Shown: piece after piece, positions 16,243 through 23,120 of the stretch
How positions within the stretch are numbered: position 1 is the stretch's first letter
Layout: every line of letters starts with the position of its first letter
Source: Acidobacteriota bacterium
Lineage (GTDB): Bacteria; Acidobacteriota; Vicinamibacteria; Vicinamibacterales; CAVVIG01
NCBI GenBank assembly: GCA_028876655.1
Contig: JAGWRA010000093.1
Location: forward strand, 1 to 43,530
Length of the DNA: 43,530 bases
Direction of reading: 5' to 3'
The notes under the pieces: generated by a model
Databases searched by the model: none
The model's input: only the letters and a program-made list of their open reading frames with translations
Told to the model about the DNA's origin: nothing
Position numbers and translations under genes: made by a program

Positions 16243-17952
16243 ATGGCACGCATCGTCGTCGATCCAGTGACGCGCATCGAAGGCCACCTGCGCATCGAGG
16301 CCCAGGTGGACGGGGGGAAGGTCAGCGACGCCTGGAGCTCCGGGACGATGTTCCGCGGGATCGAGCTGATCCTGAAGGGACGCGATCCGCGCGAGGCCTG
16401 GCTGTGGACGCAGCGGATCTGCGCGGTCTGTACCATGGTCCACGCGCTCGCCTCGGTACGGGCGGTCGAGGACGCGCTGGGCATCGAGGTGCCCGACAAC
16501 GCCCGGATCATCCGCAACATCATCTCGGCCACGCAGCTCATCCACGACCACGTCGTCCACTTCTACCACCTGCACGCGCTCGACTGGGTCGACGTGACGC
16601 AGGCGCTGAAGGCCGATCCGGCGAAGACGTCGCAGCTGGCCGAGTCGATCTCGGCGTGGCCGAAGTCGAGCCGGAACTACTTCAAGGCCGTCCAGGATCG
16701 CGTGAAGGCCCTCGTCGACAGCCAGCAGCTCAGCCTCTTCACCGGCGGCTACTGGGGACATCCGGCGTACCACCTGCCGCCGGAAGCCAACCTGATGGCG
16801 GTGGCGCACTACCTCGAGGCGCTCGAGTGGCAGCGCGACTTCATCCGCATCCACGCCGCGCTCGGCGGCAAGAACCCGAACCTGCAGACCTACCTGGTCG
16901 GCGGCATGACGACGGCGATGGATCCCAACGCGCCGAACGCGCCGATCAATCCCGAGCGGCTCGACTTCATCACGCAGGTCGCCAGGAGCGCGACGACCTT
17001 CGTCGAGCAGGTGTACCTGCCCGACGTGCTCGCCGTCGCCAGCTTCTACCCCGAGTGGTTCAGCCTCGGCGAGGGCCCGGGCAACTTCCTGAGCTACGGC
17101 GCCTTCCCGCTGGGCGGCGTGCACGACGCCTCGCGGTACATGCTGCCGCGCGGCATCATCCTGGGCAACGACCTCGCGCACGTGCACCCGGTCGACCCGG
17201 GCCAGGTGACGGAGTACGTCACGCACTCGTGGTACGAGTACTCGAGCGGCGACCAGACCGGCGTGCACCCGTACGACGGGGAGACGAATCCGAAGTACAC
17301 GGGACCGACGCCGCCGTACGAGCAGCTGAACGTCGACCAGAAGTACTCGTGGCTGAAGGCGCCGCGCTATGACGACAAGCCGATGGAGGTCGGTCCGCTG
17401 GCGCGCGTGCTGGTGGCCTACGCCTCGGGCGACCAGGAGGTGAAGGCGCTCGTCGACGGCACGCTGGCGAAGCTGAAGGCGCCGGCGACGGCGCTCTTCT
17501 CGACGCTCGGCCGCGTCGCGGCCCGCGCGCTCGAGACGCAGGTGGCCGTCAACCACCTCGAGGAGTGGATCGGGCAGCTGCGGACGAACATGCACTCCGG
17601 CAACCTGGCCACCCACAACGGCGAGAAGTGGGACCCGGCGACCTGGCCGAAGACCGCCCGCGGCTGGGGCTTCTTCGAGGCGCCGCGCGGCTCGCTGGCC
17701 CACTGGGTCGAGATCGAGGACCAGGCCATCAAGAACTACCAGTGCGTGGTCCCCACGACCTGGAACGCCGGGCCGCGCGACGCGAAGGGGCAGCGCGGCG
17801 CGTACGAAACGGCCCTGCTGAAGACGCCCATCGCGGATCCCGAGCGGCCGCTGGAGATCCTGCGGACGGTGCACTCGTTCGATCCGTGCCTGGCCTGCGC
17901 CGTCCACGTGCTCGACGCGCACGGGCGGACCCGCGTGCACGTCAAGGCCTGA
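16243..17952 (+). CDS. [NiFe]-hydrogenase large subunit
   Basis: This catalytic subunit has 569 residues and binds the Ni-Fe(CN)2CO centre. The N-terminal motif is RICAVCTMVHALASVRAVED, which has Ala where most group 1 enzymes have Gly (RICGVC), with both cysteines present. The C-terminal motif is HSFDPCLACAVHVLD, giving the second Cys pair. Maturation should cleave after the His of CAVH and remove the last 14 residues, matching the protease gene at 18802. The subunit has no signal of its own and is exported with the small subunit. GGGAGG lies just before the ATG, and the gap to the small-subunit stop is 9 bases. It follows the same gene order (small, large, cytochrome b, protease) as other membrane-bound uptake hydrogenases. 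Subgroup assignment (1f is my guess) needs a tree. Confidence 0.97.
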   Translation: MARIVVDPVTRIEGHLRIEAQVDGGKVSDAWSSGTMFRGIELILKGRDPREAWLWTQRICAVCTMVHALASVRAVEDALGIEVPDNARIIRNIISATQLIHDHVVHFYHLHALDWVDVTQALKADPAKTSQLAESISAWPKSSRNYFKAVQDRVKALVDSQQLSLFTGGYWGHPAYHLPPEANLMAVAHYLEALEWQRDFIRIHAALGGKNPNLQTYLVGGMTTAMDPNAPNAPINPERLDFITQVARSATTFVEQVYLPDVLAVASFYPEWFSLGEGPGNFLSYGAFPLGGVHDASRYMLPRGIILGNDLAHVHPVDPGQVTEYVTHSWYEYSSGDQTGVHPYDGETNPKYTGPTPPYEQLNVDQKYSWLKAPRYDDKPMEVGPLARVLVAYASGDQEVKALVDGTLAKLKAPATALFSTLGRVAARALETQVAVNHLEEWIGQLRTNMHSGNLATHNGEKWDPATWPKTARGWGFFEAPRGSLAHWVEIEDQAIKNYQCVVPTTWNAGPRDAKGQRGAYETALLKTPIADPERPLEILRTVHSFDPCLACAVHVLDAHGRTRVHVKA

Positions 17953-17965
17953 GAGGGGAGCTGCC

Positions 17966-18805
17966 ATGGACCCGATTGCACAACCGGCCGGCCGCGTGGC
18001 GCCGCATCCCATCGCGCGCGAGGAGGGGCTCGTGCGCGTCTACGTCTGGGAGGCGCCCGTGCGGATCGCCCACTGGGTGATCGTCCTCTCCATCCTCGTA
18101 CTCAGCTTCACGGGGTACTACCTCTACAATCCGTTCATCATCGCGCGCGGCAGCCGCGTGTTCATGATGGGGACGATGCGGTTCATCCACGAGGTGGCCG
18201 CCTTCGCCTTCATCGGGGCGGGGATCGTCCGTGCCTACTGGTTCTTCCGGGGCAACCGGTGGGCGCACTGGCGGAGCTTCGTGCCGATCCGGCGGTGGCA
18301 ATGGCAGGGGCTGGGGGAACAGCTGCAGTACTATCTGTTCCTGCGGCGGGCGCCGAACAGCCAGGTCGGGCACAACCCGCTGGCCGCCATCACCTACCTG
18401 TTCGTCTACCTGCTCATGCTGGTCGAACTGCTGACCGGCCTGGCGCTGTTCAATCACGTGCTCGCCGGCCAGGACCGGCTGCTGGCACTGTCCATCGGCT
18501 GGCTGCCCCGGCTGATCGACATCCAGTACCTGCGCGAGACGCACTTCCTGATCATGTTCGCGTTCCTCGCGTTCCTCGTCCATCACGTGTACAGCGCCGT
18601 GCTGATCGGCATCGAGGAGCGCAGCGGGCTGATGGGCGGGATCTTCTCCGGCTACAAGTTCTTTCCCTCGGCCTTCGTGGCCGCCGACCCGGCGCGCCGG
18701 TCCGGCGAGGCGCAGATCCCGGCCGTGCCGGCGGGACGATCCCATCAGGCGCCGCCGGCCAGGCCCGTGCCCCCGACGGCGATCCGGGAGACGAACCTGC
18801 CGTGA
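17966..18805 (+). CDS. Hydrogenase b-type cytochrome subunit (HyaC-like)
   Basis: This di-haem membrane subunit passes electrons from the small subunit to the quinone pool. It has 279 residues with four to five membrane helices. Likely haem-ligand histidines sit in VRIAHWVIVLSILVLSFTGYY, MRFIHEVAAFAFIGAG and FLVHHVYSAVL. The core is the length of HyaC. A 40-residue Pro/Ala-rich C-terminal tail (QAPPARPVPPTAI) is longer than usual and looks disordered. It starts 13 bases after the large-subunit stop, and its TGA overlaps the GTG of the protease gene. A cytochrome b partner places the enzyme on the outer face of the cytoplasmic membrane, in H2 uptake. Confidence 0.95.
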   Translation: MDPIAQPAGRVAPHPIAREEGLVRVYVWEAPVRIAHWVIVLSILVLSFTGYYLYNPFIIARGSRVFMMGTMRFIHEVAAFAFIGAGIVRAYWFFRGNRWAHWRSFVPIRRWQWQGLGEQLQYYLFLRRAPNSQVGHNPLAAITYLFVYLLMLVELLTGLALFNHVLAGQDRLLALSIGWLPRLIDIQYLRETHFLIMFAFLAFLVHHVYSAVLIGIEERSGLMGGIFSGYKFFPSAFVAADPARRSGEAQIPAVPAGRSHQAPPARPVPPTAIRETNLP

Positions 18806-19377
18806 CCGGCCGAGGCCGCGCCACGCGGGCCCGCATCGTCGTGCTGGGCGTCGGGAACCTCATCCGGACCGATGACGGGCTCGGCGTGCAGGCGCTGCAG
18901 CGCCTGTCAGCCGATCCGCGCATCCCGCGCGCCGGGGACGCCGCCGGCGCCGGCTTCGAGATCGACTTCATCGACGGGAGCACGCGCGGCCTCGAACTGG
19001 TCAACGAGACCGGCGAGGCGACCCACGTCCTGATCCTCGATGCCATTGACGTGGAGGCCGAGCCGGGTATGCTGGTGAGGCTCAGCGGACAGGAACTGGC
19101 GAACCTCCCCGGCGGCTGGAGCGTGCACCAGCTCGGCGTCGTCGACTGGATGACAGCGCAGCTGCTGCTCACCGGCCGCCTGCCGGAGATCCGGGTGCTC
19201 GGCCTGCAGCCGGCCGAAACCGGCTGGGGGACGACGCTGTCGGCGGCGCTCGAGCCTCACGTCGGGCGACTCGTCGACGCGGCGGTGGAACAGCTGCAGC
19301 AGTGGGTGGTGGCGGCCCCGGTACCTGACGGCCTGGCCGCGAGCGGCCGGCCGTGCGCGACCGGCTGCGGGTTCTGA
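18802..19377 (+). CDS. Hydrogenase maturation endopeptidase (HyaD/HybD-like)
   Basis: This cytoplasmic nickel-dependent check-point protease clips the large-subunit tail after Ni insertion. It has 191 residues. The fold signature VVLGVGNLIRTDDGLGV carries the first Ni-binding acidic residue, DGSTRGLEL and LILDAIDVEAEPG follow, and WSVHQLGVVDW supplies the His ligand. The GTG at 18802 overlaps the cytochrome b stop (GTGA), indicating coupled translation. An upstream ATG in this frame would run far into the cytochrome gene. The last 20 residues or so are Cys-containing and not typical. The gap to hypC contains heptad array 4. Confidence 0.93.
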   Translation: MTGRGRATRARIVVLGVGNLIRTDDGLGVQALQRLSADPRIPRAGDAAGAGFEIDFIDGSTRGLELVNETGEATHVLILDAIDVEAEPGMLVRLSGQELANLPGGWSVHQLGVVDWMTAQLLLTGRLPEIRVLGLQPAETGWGTTLSAALEPHVGRLVDAAVEQLQQWVVAAPVPDGLAASGRPCATGCGF

Positions 19378-19396
19378 GGGAAGCCGGCGGGCCCCC

Positions 19397-19431
19397 GACC
19401 CATTGCCCGTTGCCCGTTGCGCATTGCGACG
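19397..19431 (+). repeat. Heptad array 4, between protease gene and hypC
   Basis: Five 7-base units (gacccat, tgcccgt, tgcccgt, tgcgcat, tgcgacg) lie 20 bases after the protease stop and just before the hypC Shine-Dalgarno. The end CATTGCGACG and the CCGTTGCCCGTTG core are also found in array 3, 7.7 kb away, so this is a dispersed element. Confidence 0.75.
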
Positions 19432-19448
19432 AGCGGAGGAGGACGGCC

Positions 19449-19709
19449 ATGTGCCTCGCGATTCCCGGGAAGATTCTCGACGAACGGACCGATAACGGCA
19501 TCCGGTCCGGCCGCGTGCAGTTCGGCGGCATTACGCGGGATGCATGTCTGGACTTCGTGCCCGACGCCGGCGTGGGCGACTACGTGCTGGTGCACGTCGG
19601 GTTCGCCATCAGCCGGGTCGATCGCGAGGAGGCCGAGCGGACCTACCAGCTGCTCGAGTCGATGGGCGTCCTCGAGGAGGAACTGGCGCCGGGGGACGGC
19701 GCGGCCTGA
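19449..19709 (+). CDS. hypC: Hydrogenase maturation factor HypC
   Basis: This small chaperone with HypD carries the Fe(CN)2CO group and delivers it to the large-subunit precursor. It has 86 residues, the usual size. It begins MCLAIPGKI, with the functionally essential Cys2 exposed after Met removal, then ISRVDREEAERTYQLL near the C-terminus. GGAGGAGGA just upstream of ATG 19449 decides the start; the longer frame from 19353 reads through heptad array 4 and is not coding. It is flanked by heptad arrays on both sides, which separates it from both the hya-like genes and hypD. Confidence 0.96.
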   Translation: MCLAIPGKILDERTDNGIRSGRVQFGGITRDACLDFVPDAGVGDYVLVHVGFAISRVDREEAERTYQLLESMGVLEEELAPGDGAA

Positions 19710-19725
19710 GGGCACCCAGTCGACG

Positions 19726-19907
19726 TGGCAATGGGCAATGGGCAATGGGTATTGCCCGCGCCCGGCGCTCGGAACCCGACGGTCGAATGAGCATCGCACG
19801 TCGCACGGACAAGGTCGCACGTCGCACGTTGCACCCCGCACCCTGCACGTGACAAGTCTTGCCCCGGACGTCGGACGTAAGGGAATGGACGTGGGACGTC
19901 GGACGTC
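19726..19907 (+). repeat. Heptad array 5, largest, between hypC and hypD
   Basis: Twenty-six consecutive 7-base units hold one register for 182 bases while the motif changes in blocks. It opens with GGGCAAT units (tggcaat, gggcaat, gggcaat, gggtatt), passes through degenerate units, then GCACGTC units (gcacgtc, gcacgga, gcacgtc, gcacgtt, gcacccc, gcaccct, gcacgtg). It ends with GGACGTC units (ggacgtc, ggacgta, agggaat, ggacgtg, ggacgtc, ggacgtc). It stops 14 bases before the hypD start and fills nearly all of a 212-base gap that would otherwise be a within-operon junction. Confidence 0.85.
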
Positions 19908-19921
19908 ACTGGAGGAGGCCC

Positions 19922-21034
19922 ATGAAGTACGTCGACGAATATCGCGATCCGAAGCTGGCCCGCGCGCTCGTCGCCGACATCGCCCGCCGGACCTCGCGCG
20001 ACTGGGTGCTGATGGAGATCTGCGGCGGCCAGACGCACACGATCATGCGCTACGGCATCGACGAGCTGCTGCCGCCGGGGCTCGAGCTCGTCCACGGACC
20101 CGGCTGCCCGGTCTGCGTGACGCCCATCGAGACGATCGATAAGGCGGTGGAGATCGCCTCGCGGCCCGACGTCACCTTCGTCTCCTACGGCGACATGCTG
20201 CGCGTGCCGGGCTCGCACACCGACCTGCTACGTGTGAAGGCGCGGGGCGGGGACGTGCGGATCGTGTACTCGCCGATGGAGGCGCTGGTCCTGGCGCGGG
20301 CCAATCCCGATCGCCAGGTGGTCTTCTTCGCCGTCGGCTTCGAGACGACGGCGCCGGCCAACGCCATGGCGGTCTGGCAGGCCCACCGCGAAGGGCTGAC
20401 GAACTTCTCGATGCTCGTGTCCCACGTGCTCGTGCCGCCCGCGATCCGGCTGCTGCTCGAACAGTCCACCAACCGCGTGCAGGGGTTCATCGCGCCGGGG
20501 CACGTCTGCACGGTGATGGGCTACCGCGAGTACGAGGACCTGGTGCGCGACTACCGCGTGCCGATCGTCGTCGGCGGGTTCGAGCCGGTCGATCTGCTCG
20601 AGGCGATCCGGATGCTGGTGGCCCAGCTCGAGGAGGGCCGTGCCGAGGTCGAGAACCAGTACGTCCGCTCGGTGACCGCCGAGGGGAACCTCCCCGCGCA
20701 GCGGGTGATGGAACAGGTGTTCGAGGTCGGCGACATGAAGTGGCGCGGCGTCGGCCTCATCCCGCAGAGCGGCTTCCGCCTGCGGCCCGCGCTGGCCGCC
20801 CACGACGCCGACCGGATCTTCGGCCTGTCGACGGTGAGCGCCGACGAGTCGCCGGAGTGCATCGCCGCCCAGGTGCTGCAGGGGCTGAAGAAGCCGGTCG
20901 ACTGTCCGGCGTTCGGCACGCGCTGCACGCCCGAGCAGCCGCTCGGCGCGCCGATGGTCTCGAGCGAGGGCGCCTGCGCCGCCTACTTCCAGTACCGGCG
21001 CCACGCCATGGAGCCGGCAGGGTCCCGCCGATGA
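19922..21034 (+). CDS. hypD: Hydrogenase maturation protein HypD
   Basis: This [4Fe-4S] scaffold protein works with HypC to assemble the Fe(CN)2CO moiety. It has 370 residues, the normal length. Conserved elements are visible in order: [28 protein letters not shown] (the CPVC pair), [26 protein letters not shown], and the C-terminal cluster cysteines in [20 protein letters not shown] and [18 protein letters not shown] lies just before ATG 19922, directly after the end of heptad array 5. Its TGA overlaps the hypE ATG (ATGA). Confidence 0.97.
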   Translation: MKYVDEYRDPKLARALVADIARRTSRDWVLMEICGGQTHTIMRYGIDELLPPGLELVHGPGCPVCVTPIETIDKAVEIASRPDVTFVSYGDMLRVPGSHTDLLRVKARGGDVRIVYSPMEALVLARANPDRQVVFFAVGFETTAPANAMAVWQAHREGLTNFSMLVSHVLVPPAIRLLLEQSTNRVQGFIAPGHVCTVMGYREYEDLVRDYRVPIVVGGFEPVDLLEAIRMLVAQLEEGRAEVENQYVRSVTAEGNLPAQRVMEQVFEVGDMKWRGVGLIPQSGFRLRPALAAHDADRIFGLSTVSADESPECIAAQVLQGLKKPVDCPAFGTRCTPEQPLGAPMVSSEGACAAYFQYRRHAMEPAGSRR

Positions 21035-22086
21035 GCGACCGGTCCGACGGCTTCTCGTGTCCCGTGCCGCTCGCCGACCGGAGCACGGTGCTGCTCGGCC
21101 ATGGCAGCGGCGGCAAGCTGTCGGCCGAGCTCGTGCGCGACGTCTTCCTGCCGGCCTTCCGCCACCCGGCGCTCGCCGCCCTCAACGATCAGGCCATCGT
21201 CCGGGTCAACGGCAGCCGTGTCGCCTTCACGACCGATTCGTTCGTCGTCAAGCCGCTGTTCTTCCCCGGCGGCGACATCGGCACGCTCGCCGTGCACGGC
21301 ACGATCAACGACCTGGCGATGGGCGGCGCGCAGCCGCTGTTCCTCAGCGTGGCGCTGATCATCGAGGAAGGGCTGCCGATGGACGACCTGCGCCGCGTCG
21401 TCGCCTCGCTGCAGCAGTCGGCCGAGCGGGCGGGGGTGGGGATCGTCACCGGCGACACGAAGGTGGTCGAGAAGGGGAGCGGCGACGGGCTGTTCATCAC
21501 GACCTCCGGCATCGGCCTGGTGCCGGACGGCGTGGACCTGTCGGCCGATCGCGCCCGTCCGGGCGACGCCGTGCTGCTCAGCGGGACGCTCGGCGACCAC
21601 GGCATCACGATCCTCGGGCAGCGCGAAGGGCTGCGGTTCGACGGTGCGATGGCGAGCGATTCGGCCGCGCTGCACACGCTGGTCGCCGACCTGCTGGCGG
21701 TCGGCACCGGCTTCCGGTGCTTCCGCGACCCGACGCGCGGCGGGCTGGCGAGCACCCTGAACGAGATCGCCGCGCAGTCGGGCGTCGCCATCGAGCTCGA
21801 CGAGGCGCAGTTGCCGATCCGCGACGAGGTGCGCGGCGCCTGCGAGCTCCTCGGCCTCGATCCGCTCTACGTGGCGAACGAGGGGAAGCTGGTGGCGCTG
21901 GTCGATCCCGCGATGGCGGATCGGGCGCTCGAGACGATGCGGGCACACCCGCTCGGCCGGCAGGCGGTGCGGGTCGGCACGGTGCAGGCGACCGCTCGCG
22001 GCCCGATCGTGACGATGCGCACGCCGTTCGGGACGACGCGCATCGTCGACATGCTGGCCGGCGATCAGCTGCCGCGGATCTGCTGA
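21031..22086 (+). CDS. hypE: Hydrogenase maturation protein HypE
   Basis: HypE dehydrates the carbamoyl group received from HypF to a thiocyanate on its own C-terminal Cys, the source of the cyanide ligands. It has 351 residues. It shows [15 protein letters not shown], the ATP-binding [33 protein letters not shown] and [14 protein letters not shown]. The protein ends PRIC, with the reactive Cys as last residue, as required. The ATG overlaps the hypD stop by four bases, and hypA follows after 7 bases. Confidence 0.97.
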   Translation: MSDRSDGFSCPVPLADRSTVLLGHGSGGKLSAELVRDVFLPAFRHPALAALNDQAIVRVNGSRVAFTTDSFVVKPLFFPGGDIGTLAVHGTINDLAMGGAQPLFLSVALIIEEGLPMDDLRRVVASLQQSAERAGVGIVTGDTKVVEKGSGDGLFITTSGIGLVPDGVDLSADRARPGDAVLLSGTLGDHGITILGQREGLRFDGAMASDSAALHTLVADLLAVGTGFRCFRDPTRGGLASTLNEIAAQSGVAIELDEAQLPIRDEVRGACELLGLDPLYVANEGKLVALVDPAMADRALETMRAHPLGRQAVRVGTVQATARGPIVTMRTPFGTTRIVDMLAGDQLPRIC

Positions 22087-22093
22087 GGGCGTC

Positions 22094-22474
22094 GTGCACG
22101 AGCTCGGCATCGCCACCGCCGTCCTGGATGCGGTCCGCACCGAAGCGCGGCGCCGGCCGGGCGCGCGCGTCCGGCGCGTCGGTCTGCGGCTGGGCGAGGT
22201 GGGCGGTGTCGATCGCGATGCCCTGACGTTCTGCTTCGAGGCCATCACGCGCGACACCGAGCTCGACGGCCTCGTGCTGGACATCGAGCACTGCCCGCTG
22301 CGGCACCGCTGTCCGGCGTGCGACCGGACGTTCGAGGTCGCGCGGTTCGAGACGCAGTGTCCCATCTGCGGCTGCCGCGACACGGTGTGCGTCGGCGGCG
22401 ACGAACTCGAGCTCGCCTATCTGGAGGTGGACGACGATGGACCGGGTACCCCTGGAACAGAAGGTCCTCAGTGA
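22094..22474 (+). CDS. hypA: Nickel-delivery metallochaperone HypA
   Basis: HypA inserts nickel into the hydrogenase large subunit together with HypB. It has 126 residues. It begins with (GTG-encoded) MHELGIATAV, with His2 and Glu3 as Ni-site residues. It has a zinc site of two CxxC pairs, HRCPACDRTFE and QCPICGCRD. The last 12 residues or so (DGPGTPGTEGPQ) form an extra tail that overlaps the start of hypB by 38 bases. The GTG start is set by the conserved N-terminus. Confidence 0.95.
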   Translation: MHELGIATAVLDAVRTEARRRPGARVRRVGLRLGEVGGVDRDALTFCFEAITRDTELDGLVLDIEHCPLRHRCPACDRTFEVARFETQCPICGCRDTVCVGGDELELAYLEVDDDGPGTPGTEGPQ

Positions 22475-23120
22475 GAACGACCGGCTCGCGGCCGCGCTGC
22501 GCGCGCGCTTCGCCGAGCGCCGCGTGCTGTGCCTCAACCTGATCAGCTCGCCCGGCGCCGGCAAGACGTCGCTGCTCGAGAAGACGCTCGAGCGGCTCGA
22601 CCCCGGGGAGCGCGTGGCCGTGCTCACCGGCGACATCCAGACCGACAACGACGCCCGCCGCCTGGCGCGGTTCGGGTTCCCGGTGCGCCAGATCACGACC
22701 GGGGGGACCTGTCATCTCGACGCCCGGATGATCGAGCGGTCGCTCACCGGCTGGCGGCCCGACGCCTTCGACCTGCTGTTCATCGAGAACGTCGGCAACC
22801 TCGTCTGCCCGACGAGCTACGACCTGGGCGAGGCGGCGAAGGTCGTGGTGCTCAGCGTGACCGAAGGGGAGGACAAGCCGCTGAAGTATCCCGGCATCTT
22901 CCACCGGTCCTCGCTGATGGTGCTCAACAAGATCGACCTGCTGCCCTACGTGCCGTTCGATCCCGACGCGGCGGAAGCCAACGCGCGGCGCGTCCACCCG
23001 GGCCTGGAAGCGCTCCGGGTGTCGACGCTCACCGGGGAAGGGTTCGACGGCTGGCTGGCGTGGCTGCGGGCGCAGCGCGAACGGCACGCGCAGGCGGCAA
23101 CGGCTCCGCTGGCGGGATGA
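22437..23120 (+). CDS. hypB: Nickel-inserting GTPase HypB
   Basis: This SIMIBI-class GTPase drives nickel transfer. It has 227 residues. The Walker A is SSPGAGKTSLLEKT, the metal/switch region TGDIQTDNDARR and TTGGTCHLDARMIE (interface metal-site Cys-His), then FIENVGNLVCPTSYDLGE, and NKIDLLPY as the guanine-specificity motif. The N-terminus is short. It lacks both the His-rich stretch and the CxxCGC high-affinity nickel site of some HypB proteins, so it probably has no nickel-storage role. The start lies 38 bases inside hypA. Confidence 0.96.
   Translation: MDRVPLEQKVLSENDRLAAALRARFAERRVLCLNLISSPGAGKTSLLEKTLERLDPGERVAVLTGDIQTDNDARRLARFGFPVRQITTGGTCHLDARMIERSLTGWRPDAFDLLFIENVGNLVCPTSYDLGEAAKVVVLSVTEGEDKPLKYPGIFHRSSLMVLNKIDLLPYVPFDPDAAEANARRVHPGLEALRVSTLTGEGFDGWLAWLRAQRERHAQAATAPLAG

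Noticed and set aside
14827-18012. A long minus-strand open frame opposite the hydrogenase genes
   Set aside because: Composition is that of a reversed GC-rich gene, with no domain, no start context and full overlap with hydrogenase subunits.
19726-19907. Possible CRISPR or coding repeat
   Set aside because: Units are only 7 bases with no spacers, and all frames give either stops or low-complexity peptide. The array is non-coding.
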